64,000 nucleotides of DNA from Wolfiporia cocos (Eukaryota; Basidiomycota; Agaricomycetes; Polyporales; Phaeolaceae), in NCBI GenBank assembly GCA_029448655.1, contig JACCLO010000010.1, forward strand, positions 1,116,001 through 1,180,000, read 5' to 3'. The position numbers were made by a program, and so were the translations under genes. Shown here one piece after another: positions 33,829 through 45,049 of this stretch; position 1 is the first letter of the stretch, and every line of letters starts with the position of its first letter. The notes beneath the pieces are model-generated. The model was not told the origin of the DNA. It did not search any database and saw only the letters and a list, made by a program, of their open reading frames with translations.

Positions 33829-34583
33829 GGCTAGGATTAAATCCTTTGTACATACTGTACACTTCTGGTATGAATGCTCGTTATCGTGGATACAATCGCC
33901 AGTGTACTGTCAAGCGAGACACAAACATACATTACCCAACATATCACATATGAGCAGATTACGGGATTGACAACTTCTTGCATCTGCGACAACTTCATTA
34001 TTTACCATGTTTAAGTTAAGACGCGGGAGGAACTCAGAACATTAGCTACTTGTGATTGCCAACAACCTACGGAACAGTGGCATTGCAACAGCAGAATAGA
34101 GAAAGAGCAAATGTTCACGGGCTCTAAGCGCTAGACACACAAGAACTTTGGTGGTCCACTGTGGTAGTAATGTACAGCATGTATGTAGATCTTTATATCA
34201 CTTAACTCGCTACAATTTTTGCATGCACTTTATATAATACAGACACTATTGATTGCTACTTTGTTTGACAATCGTTTCCAGTGCGTTTCGCTCTTGTAGT
34301 CACGGTATTTCGTGCACATATGGTTCAGTGAAGCCTGAGAAGGGATACGTGTCAGATTATGATGTTTATGCTGAGCATACTGGAATACAGCTCGGACGTC
34401 CTTCGGAATTTGCTCGCATCAGGATTCAGTGATTCACAAATTATAGCCAAGATGGTGAGCGCAATTCGTAAAATGGTATGAGATCAGACAGGAGGAGTGT
34501 GGCACTTGTTTCCGGTGTTCAAGTTGAAACAGTCTCTCTAACAGCGTATTGCGCTGACTTACTACGACAGCGGAAACAGTGCC
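33829..34583. other. Non-coding 3' flank
   Basis: I find no convincing gene or repeat. The stretch 33830-33970 resembles 3' flanks of other gene-family members (compare 35880-35990 and 59660-59770). Confidence 0.4.
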
Positions 34584-34965
34584 TGTCACAAGCCGATTTC
34601 TTTCGCCTAGCCAACAACTAGTGACTAGAGCCTAAACCCTTATCTTATCTAAGCACGTGCCTAAGCAGTCATGTGCAAGGACCCCGATCACCCTATCACG
34701 TGTTGTCAGACCCCCGGACACTCTGTGCCGTGTACCTACACCCATTATAGGGTTACCTACAATATCCCGGACTATCAGCTTACGTAATAGCTACACAGTA
34801 GCCAAACATGTACAAACAGTAGAACAGCATATATACTGGCCGACGAGCAGGGTAGCACCCCAGACTCGTCTTGGCCTTATATGCCTTGAGTAACCTCAGA
34901 TCAGGAATACGCTTTCACGCGAGTAATATTCCCCTGAGTAGTTGCTTGAAGTGTTGCTTGTGTCA
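34584..34965 (+). repeat. Solo LTR, family C (382 bp)
   Basis: TGTCACAAGCC to TTGTGTCA, with a perfect 5-bp TSD GTGCC at 34579-34583 and 34966-34970. It is the counterpart of the LTR at 8183-8565. Confidence 0.9.
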
Positions 34966-35290
34966 GTGCCTCACTATATTTGCGCAAGTTTTGAACACTG
35001 CATATGACCTCTAGTCCGGTGAGAAACATTGCACCTATTCTAAACCTTCAATATCGTCAAAGCTGTGTTGAAGTACGCCATCAGACTAATGCCTGTAGTC
35101 ATTGCAGCAAAGAATCAAATAGATCATACGGCAGTGCACATGTTTCGACTTAGGCTAAACCAGAGTTATAGCGCACGCCCCGGAAACTCCTACGTGCCAT
35201 ATAAACACGATAGTCATTACTACTCTAGCAGCCCAAGTTCTCGTCGAGCAGCACAAAGTCACCAAGACATACCTTTCGGAGTATGTATTA

Positions 35291-35819
35291 ATGTCTGGCC
35301 CTATCATCCAGCCAATCTCATCGTGGGTCGAGAGTCGCATCTCGGAGATCTACACCTCTACTACTGCCGCGGACTTCGATGCCGCTTTCAACAACTTCTT
35401 GGCGGAGAACGCTCAGATCACCGTGGACGGCAAATACATCAGCCGCGATCAATACAAGAAGTCGCTGCAGCAGCAGAAGGCTGGTGAGCGTAACACCAAC
35501 GTGAGATTCCATGATACTGTCACTGTTTCTGGCAAAGAAGGTGACCTTGTGGTACATCCGGCACCTCTCTATCTGCTTCTGAGGGCTCACAATCGGCTTC
35601 GGGATTATTCAGAGCGGCAGTGTTGGTGTCTTCTTTACTGCAACAATCTCGACACGCGCAGTCATGACAGGCGCCGTGAGCGCATCGCTCAACGTGCAGT
35701 GAGTATAATTCACTGTGTCTGCTACTTGGACGCCATTGACTCGAGATGACAGGATCGTTACCGAAGAGGTGCACGTGCCGACTGGTCTCACTCTGATCCG
35801 CGTCGGGTCATGGGCTTGA
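35291..35819 (+). CDS. Small NTF2/SnoaL-like candidate, family member 5, 3 exons
   Basis: The model is exons 35291-35551, 35613-35698 and 35753-35819, with introns of 61 and 54 bp. Exon 1 reads MSGPIIQPISSWVESRISEIY, TSTTAADFDAAFNNFLAENA and DGKYISRDQYKK. Exon 2 reads SGSVGVFFTATIST and exon 3 IVTEEVHVPTGL. Exon 2/3 phases are compatible. The C-terminus is shorter than in the 33 kb paralog because a ~20-bp deletion changes the frame after VPTG; a downstream frame still shows LNEVVLYQP. The last ~10 residues are therefore uncertain and recent damage is possible. A TATA-like ATATAAAC sits at about 35200. It shares the DAAF helix and DG/NG turn with the other members. Confidence 0.6.
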
Positions 35820-36032
35820 ATGAGGTGGTACTATATCAGCCTCCACCGACAGTTATAGTCCCCGGATTACAACAGTAGAAGCTTTTAGGGACAGGCGATG
35901 ATACTAGAATCTTTGTACTTACTGCATAGTTCTGGTATCTTGGTATGAATAATTCATTATTATGAATTACCTTACTGTCAAGCGGGAGACATCTCTTAAA
36001 TAGATTCCTATGCTCTTCCTCGGTTCTCTCAC

Positions 36033-38070
36033 GTGAACTATGCGAGACAGGAATCTGGATATTCAGTATACCAATATATCATTTCAAAGTTTGAGCGATT
36101 CGTCCTCGTCAACGTCCGCGGAGGTTCCACAACCAAAGAATGGAAGGTGCCAGATGCTATCACTGCCAGAGGAGCGCGGAAATCCGGGGAACGACTGCCA
36201 CCTGAGCTCAGGGTGAATGCATACTTACAATCCTGGACCACAGGACCCACGGGGCTGCCCTCCCGGATGCGAGCGGCTTTCAAGGTAGCCAGGAAATATG
36301 GGGTCTGGAGAGAGGGCCTGGCTTTTGAACGGGCCATCCTCGGGGCCATGCCCATGTGGCTCCATGGGGAAGCTGAATCCCAGATCAGGAGACTGAACTA
36401 CTCGCAGGCGAGTAAGTGCCTGCGGGACCGCCACGGCCTAGTGACAGTGAGGGATGCGGAGCAGATGGCCCACAACACGGAGCACCCGGCGCACCTGTCA
36501 ACCAGACACTGTGCGTGCCCACCTTGCCGAGCAGCACGAGATGACACGGGCTGCACGCACCCCGATGCCTGCCTCCGGCGTGCAAGAGAGCTCCTTGATT
36601 GCCTGCCAGAGAAGTGGGACCCCGACAGCCCAAGCCAGAAGATGGCGAGGGCCAGCCCCCTGACACAGGGGCCATCACGGCTGAGGGGAATGCGGATGGC
36701 TGGACCACTTTTGATGGCACTCTCACAACGCACGGGACGCTAGCGGACATCTTTCGTGTTTTCACTTGTGGAGAGGTATGCAACGTGACATATACCCCTG
36801 CCGCGATTGCACCTCCGGCCGACCCGGTCATCATAGCGACGGATGGTTCCTGCATAGACAATGGAAGCGGGGCTGCCCAGGCGGGGGCGGGAGGCTTTGC
36901 TGAAGAAAACAGCCCGTATAATTTCGCGCTGCGACTGCCGGCGGAGCTCCCTCAGACGAACCAGACCGGCAAACTGGTGGCTGCGCTGGAGGCGAGCCGA
37001 CGGATCGAGCGCAATACCCCGCTGGATGTCCTGAGTGACTTGAAGTACACCATTAACGCTGCCGCGGAGCTCAGGCAACAGCAGGAGGACCGGGGATACA
37101 TCGGAGCGGCTAACGCGCATGTTATCCAGGCTGTAGTGGGTAGCCTGCGGTTGAGAACCCAGCGCACCCGAGTCAAGGGCCACGCAGGCCACGCACTGAA
37201 TGAGGGCGCGGACCGGCTCGCTGGCAAAGGGGCGCGTGGAGACGCTGTTGCCGAAGTGCCCCTGGAGGTTGATGCCCACCTCTGCTTAAGTGGAGCGAAA
37301 CTCACCTCGGTCTCCCAGCGGCTTATGTACCGAGGAATACAGGAGGTGAAAATGAAATCGTATAGGAAGCAGTCCCGAACATCTGACAACATGATACAGG
37401 TGATCGACAACCTCGAGGTTCTCTTTGGTGAGGTGCCGGCGGAGGCACTCAATTGGCGGAGCTTGCACCACTGGGACATATGACGGGAAGTGCGATACTT
37501 CCTATGGATGGCCCTACATCGGGGACAACTGGGCCCACCCCGGCTACTCCCAGGACCTGCAGGACAGACGCAAATGCCGCACATGTGGGGCCACAGAGTC
37601 AAAGGAAAACATACTGTCTGAATGTGTTGCCCCGGGCTAAGAGCTGGTGTGGAGCCTGGCCAGGAACCTATGGGAAGTGAGGAGCAACCCATGGCCTCGT
37701 CCATCGCTGGGTGCCGTCCTCAGCTGCGCCATGGCCCCGTTTCGGACAGGGAACGGGAAGCGCAATGTTGGGAATGCTCGCCTGTACCGTGTCCTCATGA
37801 CTGAGTCTGCGCACCTGATCTGGAAGCTCAGGAATGAACGCGTGATTGAAGACGGAGAGGACGGCCCCACCGCCCCCGCATGGCCTGCGGAAATCGAGTC
37901 CTGATGGCGAAACGCGATGAACGACCAGTTAGCGGTCGACCGTAAGATGACAAGCACTCGGAAGTACAGCAAGAGGGCGCTGAGTCGAGCTTTGGTCGGG
38001 GGGACTTGGTGCGGCTTCGTGACGAGAGCGTCCTACCCTGGGGCTGGTCCCGGGGGGGGACTGGGGTATT
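36033..38070 (+). pseudogene. RNase H-type retro-protein, decayed
   Basis: The N-terminal part (36150-36640) has LPPELRVNAYLQSW, KYGVWREGLAFERAIL and CACPPCRAARDDTGC..PDAC. This Cys-rich pattern precedes RNase H in a protein family I associate with Agaricomycetes. After a frameshift near 36640 the RNase HI domain follows (36820-37270): IIATDGSCIDNG, SDLKYTI and VKGHAGHALNEGADRLAG. The second catalytic position, normally Glu in NQTGE., reads Lys (NQTGKLVA). A further shift near 37490 leads to CRTCGATESKENILSEC and then a C-terminal LARNLWEV...DRKMTSTRKY segment. In-frame stops occur near 37639 and 37902. It is related to non-LTR retrotransposon ORF ends, but no RT is visible, so its mobile origin is inferred. 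Confidence 0.7.
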
Positions 38071-39122
38071 GAGCGAGATCGGCCAGGGACGAGGGCGCAC
38101 CAGAGATGGGTTGAAAGCGATGATGGCGCACTGGGCTGATCGGACTCCCGTGACGAGTCCCACATGACGTGCGTAACTGCATTTCCTCAGTGGCGAAATA
38201 TAGGCTTTGGTACATACAACGACTTATCGGGGTTTTAAGTCCCTGAACCGCTAGCGGGTAACCTGGAGGCGACTGCGTCACACGACGCAACGCTCCACAA
38301 AAAAACCAGAATGGAAGACGCCCGCAGAACCAATCGGAACACTCCATTGGTCGTTGGAAAAGGCATTTTGGGCGCTTAAAATGCCTGCGAGCGTAGCGCT
38401 TACACATAGGCGCAAGGCGCTAGAAGCAGCGGTAATGCTCACCTCTAGTCGGCGAATGAAGGATATCACAAGTGTACATTCCATAGTGCACATTCCATGA
38501 TGGTTCTGTGCCCCCATGAGTGTAGTAATTGTCCGCAGAGATCGGGATTTGCTGGAAGAGGACATGAATCGACGCGCGCATTCCAGCGCCGCTTGACCCA
38601 GAGCGCTCGATGGGCCATAGGTCTCCGGAGTGGAGCGCGCAGCGGCTGTCTAGTAGTTTGCTTAGCATCGCCATTAGAACAGCTTCAAATACAAAAGGAA
38701 GTATCAAGCAGTGTATAACAAACGGTAGTATCTCCTATGTAAAGCATAAGCTGGCCGCTCAATTCCTCTTAAAGACTCGCCTCATCGCTCCCGTCATCAT
38801 TTGCACTATACATTACAGTTGAAGTAGGCATGATGAAAGCCGAAGACCATCTGACTCCTCACCTGCCAACTGTGCACTGCACATAGGAATGAAGGGCCAT
38901 CATACTGAGGATCGAGACGTATGACACCTACTTGAAACTGGTATCAGCTTTCGCGAACATTGACGAGTCCGCCTACGCTGAGTACGGGCAGGGTCATGGG
39001 TACTCATGGTATCGTTGGACTGAAGGCCACCGGGCGCTGCGTCATGGTATAAATTGCACCGTCCATGCATGTTTCTTTACCATCAATCGACTTGCGTTTC
39101 TCACCTGAAGCAACTGTACAAG
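38071..39122. other. Non-coding; duplicated 5' flank from ~38560
   Basis: No gene. 38560-39122 is the counterpart of 4795-5389, including GTATAAATTGCACCGT at 39045, which carries the conserved TATA-like element about 75 bp before the start codon. Confidence 0.55.
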
Positions 39123-39719
39123 ATGTCGCAGCCAAACCTTCTCTCATGGGCCGAAGAGCACATTTCCAACCTCTACACTGCAGCCACCAAAGCCGACTTC
39201 GAAACAGCTTTCGACACGCTCATTGCCCAGAACGTGCAGATTGTCCTGAACGGAAGGGAACTCACTCGCGACGAATACAAGAATCAATTATACGATGAGA
39301 AGGAGCCTCGTGACGTGACTAGCGTGAAGTTCAACGCGACTCTTGTCATACCTTCTCTGGATGAAGTCTTTCCTCCAGTGCGTTCCTTTCCTCTCTTGAT
39401 ACCGATTCCAACTTATTTACGAGTTGTATAGGCGGGCAGCGTCGGATTATTCTACACTGTGAAGATCTCTCACCGCTTTGGACAGTCAGAAACCATCACT
39501 TCCTTTATTAATCTGACGTGCGTGCACATTTTATTTTCAGCACGCGAACACACTTACCTATACATCCCCAGTGTTCTACGTGAGGTATTCCCTATCGGGC
39601 CTCTCAAGCCGGGAGAGCACATCCAGGATAATCGAAGGGCGACAGTGATCAATCATCTGGTCAGAACGGATCTTCTGCTGTTTAACGACGCTGCACATGC
39701 CTGTACGTCATTTCAGTGA
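39123..39719 (+). CDS. Small NTF2/SnoaL-like candidate, family member 6, 3 exons
   Basis: This is the closest paralog of the gene at 5390. Exons are 39123-39377, 39432-39517 and 39572-39719; both introns are 54 bp (GTGCGT...TATAG and GTGCGT...CCCAG). The protein starts MSQPNLLSWAEEHISNLYTA, with NGRELTRDEYKNQ, then GSVGLFYTVKIS and PLKPGEHIQDNRRATVINHL, ending CTSFQ. All splices are in frame and there is no internal stop, so it is probably a working gene. The first exon is two codons shorter than in the 5390 copy because of an indel in the acidic loop (EEREEPRG against EKEPRD). Conservation of the start, splice sites and TATA-like element across copies supports the model. Confidence 0.72.
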
Positions 39720-41019
39720 ATGCATGAGGCTCCTGCAGGGGATTGTGTTGACGTATCTACCACAGAAGCAGCAAAGCTACTGTTTAATGGGCCGAGGGCG
39801 GCGAAGGCTGCGGTATTTTATCCGTCTTTCTTGCTTTCGCTGATTTTGATCTATGTGAATGCATCCGTTGATCCATTGGCGCTTGCATGAATTGAAGTTC
39901 GATGGTCCGGGGCTTTGTTAGGACTTATTGAGTGTGCATCGAATCTAGGCAACAGGGCTGTGAATCATGGTATGTAATGCTACTCTGAAGGATAAATGAT
40001 CGAGCATCGAAACAACGCACATAAGTGAATGTATCGCCTTGTGTTGTATGAAATGAAACGATCCAGAGCAGCACGGGACGGGAAGGCCGTTCGTTTTGAC
40101 ATCAAGTGGAAAGAATCTTCATGCATGGGTCTACGAGCCTAAAATGCAGAATATTCTAGCCCTACTTGTCCAACGGTCTTGATCAACCGTAATCGCGAGC
40201 AACTGAATACGGCATGCAGCCTCGCGAGTTGCCCGAGTAACTGGCGTTTCAGAGGAGTGTTCGATGTCTGTCTCCCTGCGCGCGGAGCAGTTCCACACAC
40301 GTGGATAATACTCCTGAAGGGCCCAGATAATAGTTAGCATATGCTCTCAACCTTGAAGACAGCATACCTCAGCCAGAAAATGAAGTATATTTGGAGATCT
40401 CTCTTGTCGATCCAATCACCTGCCGACGAAGCTTATATCGCTTAAATGGTGACTGTGGGGTTGGCCTGAAGTCGCATATACTGCTGCACTACAGAAGCGC
40501 AGAAAAGGCGCGCCACGGTGCCACTTTCAGCGCTGAGGCCCACAAAGTCGAAATTGTGCCCTTTTGGCATATTAGTTATTGCTGAACATTGTATCTCGTC
40601 TGGAGCGGATTTCTCGGGATCTGTTTAGGTCAAATATCCGTAAAGTCATAGCATGTATCTGGAGTGGGATTACGTCTCCGAGTCTCAAGCGCCGTCTCAA
40701 GCATATGACCGCGTGCACCGTCTTAGTTCATGCATAGCAACCTGTCGTGCGCGATACAGTGCATTACTGCAGGTGAGGCCTCACCTGCCAGCCATCACTG
40801 AACACAGGAATGGAGGACCATCATCCAAAGTTATGGAAATTGAAACGAATGAAGTGAAACTAGTGATAGCATTTGCGAATGTTGGTGCACTGGGCTGTGT
40901 TGGCTGCGGTTGGGGTCATGAGCGCTCGCAACACCGCTGGAATGCATGTACTGCACGATGTATCAGTCTGATCATGCATTCATCAAGTTACCCACCTATC
41001 TACCGGAATCAGCCTACAT
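39720..41019. other. Non-coding flanks of members 6 and 7
   Basis: 39720-40230 is the duplicated 3' flank (compare 6020-6560). 40740-41015 is the duplicated 5' flank of member 7 (compare 20740-21016). Between them only short unsupported frames occur. Confidence 0.5.
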
Positions 41020-42175
41020 GAGATGATTCAGCCTATCTTTTCCTCTCTCTTGCTTGGGCAGAGGAGCATATTACAAAGATCTTCACAGCCACCACATTCG
41101 AAACTGCCTTCGAAACATATTATTGCTCAGAATGAATGGTTGTCGTGAATGGAGAACAGATCACTCGTGACGAATACCAGTGAAAGTTCCACGGCGAGAA
41201 GCCACAGAGGGTCCTGTTGTTATTGTGAAAGTCAATGAAACCCTGTCTATACCATCCCCGAGTGAGGGCACTTCTTTGTTATAGTTGCATCCTTGTTTTC
41301 CATTCATATCTAGAATATGTAAGTTCATGAGATGGATAGGCTGGAAGCATTAGTCTATTCTACAGCATTCACCCCTCTGGGTGTGGTGAACATCCTAGAC
41401 CATCATCAGCAAAATGCGAGACGACTTACCAGTGCTGGAGGTGATTTATCTGTGCTGGAGGTACTTGCCAATTGGGGAAGGATCTGATCCCTGTAGATAA
41501 GCACTGATAAGATTGACAGCAGAGTGGCATTCAATCGCCACTCTGAAGGTATCTTATCAGTGTCAGTCAAACTCAACGTGTGACTGGGAAATTAATCACC
41601 AGACTGGTAAACTAATCATCAAACTGGTATAGAATTGTCGTTTGGTAGTCAGGCTGGCATATGAATTGCAAGGAGCAGTCGCAGCTTACCTATGTAGATA
41701 TACTGTAACCTGTGGCATATGCCACACAATGTGGCGCGCACCTAGAGGCCTCGGAACCGTCATGTAGAATTACGATGTGTAAAATAAATGGCATACATAA
41801 TGTTAGGAATGCTATATTATATTACAGCATGCACAATATAGCACGAGGATATGTAACGAGACGATATAAGCCTTGGAAATTTGGAATTCTGGTAGCAGGG
41901 CCCTCACGAAGCATCCAGATGAGGCGGCAAGATGGTGTTCGAGTGGTTGCACATTAATGATGTCATATTGGACCCGTGACGTGAACTTTCAGCAGCCACT
42001 GAGCTTTTATGGTAACTTCATTACCCAATCGAGTGATAGTACCGTAGTCATCCTTCAATCACTAGTTTAGGTTCTGTCATATTTTGGTCGGCTCTTCAAT
42101 GTGTCACTCTTATCTACTGGCTCTCGTCGACGTGCTCTCGTTCATCTTTTCCCCTGCACTTTCTCTCAGTAATCA

Positions 42176-42545
42176 TACAGGTAGGTGTCCACTTGTGAGG
42201 CTACATGCTCCATTTCAGACTTCGTCTGGATAGGTTCAAATGTACGGCGTAGGTACGTACAATCCCCTTCTATGCTAACGGTGACTCATCTGCCCATACC
42301 GCCCCAATTATCATTTCGAAATTCATGGGAAGGCGCCCGCTCGTGAGGCTACACACTCCCTTTCGGACTCCAGGGACTTCGTCTGATGGGTTACAAATGC
42401 ACGGTGTAGGTACGTACAATCCGTCCCATTTTATACTAACGGTGACTCATCTGCCCATACCGCCCCGATTATCAGCCCCCCAACTCCCAACGTGCCCCAC
42501 CATTTCTGCCTTGGCATGCTATTGACTTTGATCAATGTGCGACTG
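42176..42545 (-). repeat. Two partial copia-type LTRs, minus strand
   Basis: 42325-42500 is the reverse complement of most of the LTR at 21022/46809 (GGAAGGCGCC... to the GTGACTCATCTGCCCATAC section). A second, more diverged partial copy precedes it at 42180-42320. The terminal bases are eroded and no TSD could be identified. Confidence 0.65.
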
Positions 42546-43489
42546 CGATTGCACCATCACACCGAGCGCGTTGACTTCCTCGTCCTGCTTTTGCAGGTCC
42601 GTGCCGCCTCACTTCTCCCTGACACCCCTTCATGCTCGCACAGGTGATGCTCCTCCACACCACTGTAACGACCATGGACACTCCCATCACGCCTCTGTGA
42701 CCATCATGGACGCTCCCTGCCCATCAACAAGGACCTCTTCCACCACCCGCGTGGCGCCGTCAGGACCCGTCAACCCCGTCGTCCTCCTTGTCACCGCCCC
42801 CATGTTCGCTTCCGCCCTCGCCCCGCCCATCAGTCGCTACACGCTGCATCGCCGTCCTTGTCGTCACCGCCGCCACGATGTGCGTTGGTTCCCTGCGCGC
42901 CCTCCGCTGCTGCCCGTGATGTCATGCGACGTCTCCACCGCATCCACTGATGTCACCCGTGGCGCGTTACATATGAATAGCCGCCCGCTCTCGCTGTATG
43001 TGCCAGCAGTCGCTGCATGCCGCCGCCGCTTTGTGTCTGCATGTCCCGCCGCTGCTCTTGGATCAGTAAGTCCTGTGCAATTTTTTCCATTTAGGCAGCA
43101 GTCTGATAACTCACAGATGCTGCCTTTGCTTCGGCTAACCAGCCACGGACTTCCCGTTGCATCTTTGGTATATGCATCCAATCCTCGATCTTTTAATTAC
43201 TAACCCGCCCTGTGTAGGAACTGTGCGTTGTGCTACATGTACCGGCCACTCCATACTGGCTCCCTAACGTGCGCTGGCGCCGCCCTGCTTCTATTCCCCG
43301 AATATCCAGCGTTTTCGCTCTTTCTGTGCCATTCGTAGTACTCATTATGTAATCACACGCAATAAATAAATTCTGACGTACCTCGAGTGCCCCGGATATA
43401 TCATCAGTCTGGGCAATTTGTCCCAATATAATGTCTCAGTGAACACTGTCTGCCCCATGGTAGATCAGCAGGCCTGGCAACTGGTGGCT

Positions 43490-43640
43490 CTTTCACCAGA
43501 TGCCTCTGCAATTGTGCAACAATTCACCATATGCCTCTGCAACTGTGCAACAATTCACCAGATGCATCTGCGAGTTTTCAAGTATTCACCAGATGCCACC
43601 CACGACTGCGCAACTATTTACCAGATGCCCCGATATTTTC
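43490..43640. repeat. Minisatellite with ~31 bp unit
   Basis: Units read TTCACCAGATGCCTCTGCAA.TGTGCAACAA with variation, about five copies. The same array occurs inverted at 46250-46435 inside the second copy of the host element. Confidence 0.75.
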
Positions 43641-43824
43641 CAAGGTGTCAAAATACAAAACATATTTTATCGGCCTAAACCAGTCTGACAACGTTTACCA
43701 GTCTGACGATGCTTATCTATGCTTATCTACTAATTCGCCTTTTGCTGATGATAACGTCCTCCATTGATGCGAGGTGCTCGATTTAGTACATTCACGGAAC
43801 ACGAGAATGTTGGAATAAACCAGC

Positions 43825-44279
43825 TGACACAGACTCACTCTGGGTCTACGGCCTATTGAGGCGTACCAGCACCGTTGGCTAACACGGGGTATGGTCCTGC
43901 TGATGTCGCGTACGATACTACCAGCGAGGGGAACCACAGGCTAGCACGAGGATATAGGGCAGAGGCTCGCGAACGTTTGTCGTCCTCGGAGGCACGCAGA
44001 GGAGAGATGTTGTAAGAGGGACACGCCCCAACGTTACAATAACTGTTCTGAGGAGTAATCCTCAGAACGCTACAGACTATGTACATGTGGTACAACACTT
44101 GTGCTACGCCTACCCTAAAGGAGGCCCTACCGCCGCATCAGTAGATAAGATAGCCGCTGTACATGTACTAATCTATAAGTCAGGTGACCATGGGGGAGAT
44201 CATGTGATAGGGGGACGTAGATACGTGAGTTCGACCCCGGCGTATGGCAATATAGAGGTCACGTGAATTAACCGTGACA
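43825..44279 (-). repeat. Solo LTR-like insertion, family E (455 bp)
   Basis: The ends are TGACACAG and CGTGACA, with a perfect 5-bp TSD CCAGC (43820-43824 and 44280-44284). It is related to 57527-58007, where the sequence is in the opposite orientation with a TATATAA and the same TCTGAGG...CCTCAGA hairpin. TG...CA ends and 5-bp TSDs favour a solo LTR. A GAGTTCGACCCCGG B-box-like motif near one end leaves a tRNA-derived element possible. Confidence 0.65.
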
Positions 44280-44523
44280 CCAGCAGGGGCATACCACTAC
44301 TCCACGGTGGAGTAGTGGTATGCCCCTGCTGGTTTATTCCAACATAAATATAGTCGAAGGCTATGGGGCAGAGGTCAAGGGTTCAATCCCCCATGTGGTC
44401 ATAAAACCTCACAGGTCATCCTCCGGGTTGTAATATTGGTAAAACCAGTACGGCCCAACGCCGCTACCCACTCACGTGGCTACTGCATAACTTGTGGGTA
44501 AATATAGCCTTCGACTATATTTA

Positions 44524-44600
44524 TGTTGGAATAAACCAGCAGGGGCATACCACTACTCCACAGTGGAGTAGTGGTATGCCCCTGCTGGTTTATTCCAACA
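44524..44600. repeat. Perfect 77-bp palindrome
   Basis: Two 38-bp arms surround a single central base at 44562, with arm sequence TGTTGGAATAAACCAGCAGG... repeated in inverse. This is the right terminal repeat of the mini-element. Such a perfect palindrome can extrude as a cruciform or give an RNA hairpin. Confidence 0.95.
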
Positions 44601-44740
44601 GAGAATATCCACTGAGCTGAAATGTCGAGCGCTCACTATGAGTCCTTCCTTGGCGGGCCTATGATGCATGAGCGGCACCTCCTACATAATCGTAGAGCAA
44701 TCACTATCAGCCAACTAGTTGTCATGCGATCTACGCAACC

Positions 44741-45049
44741 AACTCGATGTTATATATTATGTGTCGTCTAATCGAACATATAATGAGGCTAGGCGATCAA
44801 CCTACCCGCTTATCAGGTCTTGACACTTACGGCATCACTACAAGGGAGACAATTTATCGTGCAGTAATTTGAGGATCATAAATGCCTGGATGTTAGATCC
44901 TCCTGACTTCCTCTTCACGCATTTGTAGTGTGTTAGCATTTCTGGATATCACAATTTGAACCAAATCTTAGCTACCCATGGTACTTGCAACCAGTATTGT
45001 TTAAAAAGGGCCATAGATTGAAGCAGTGTGGCTTGATGATGAACCATCT
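44741..45049. other. Duplicated 3' flank of member 7
   Basis: Non-coding and collinear with 21890-22136. It ends in the TSD ACCATCT of copy D. Confidence 0.5.

Larger units (their letters stand above)
41404..43750 (-). mobile_element. AT-flanked inverted-repeat element with CATCAGCAAAA ends (2347 bp)
   Basis: The termini are CATCAGCAAAATGCG and the inverted CGCCTTTTGCTGATG. The paralog at 21690 has a single AT where this copy has AT on both sides, so the duplication is 2 bp (AT) or absent. A stem-loop (GACAGCAGAGTGGC... AGTATCTTATC-type pairing, about 41505-41560) lies near one end and is conserved in the second copy at 58035-58085. The interior holds two partial reverse-strand copia LTRs (42180-42320 and 42325-42545), a GC-rich segment (42546-43200) and a minisatellite. 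No transposase was recognised. Confidence 0.65.
43808..44600. mobile_element. Mini-element with 77-bp palindromic terminal repeats
   Basis: It starts TGTTGGAATAAACCAGC and ends with the complement, with a perfect 5-bp TSD GAGAA at 43803-43807 and 44601-44605. The left terminal repeat (43808-43824 plus 44285-44344, split by a nested LTR) and the right repeat (44524-44600) are both 77-bp near-perfect palindromes, so each is at once a direct and an inverted repeat. The ~179-bp core (44345-44523) has its own inverted ends (AAATATAGTCGAAGGCTAT) and a GGGTTCAATCCCCC B-box-like motif. Without the nested LTR the element is about 333 bp. Confidence 0.8.
41020..44740 (+). pseudogene. Family member 7, split by two transposons
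   Basis: Exon 1 starts at about 41020 and reads, with a frameshift, LAWAEEHITKIFTA, then a nonsense codon near AQNE and NGEQITRDEYQ followed by TGA. Exon 2 begins at about 41345 (GSISLFYSIHPSG...) and is cut at 41403 by an AT-flanked inverted-repeat element. It resumes at 43751, and its second intron is interrupted at 43808 by a palindromic-terminus element. Exon 3 (HERHLLHNRRAITISQLVVM) lies at about 44620-44740. Removing both insertions restores collinearity with the paralog at 21307-21886. Confidence 0.7.

Noticed and set aside
43490..43640. Minisatellite as a CRISPR-like array
   Set aside because: Units are imperfect and contiguous with no spacers, in a eukaryotic transposon.
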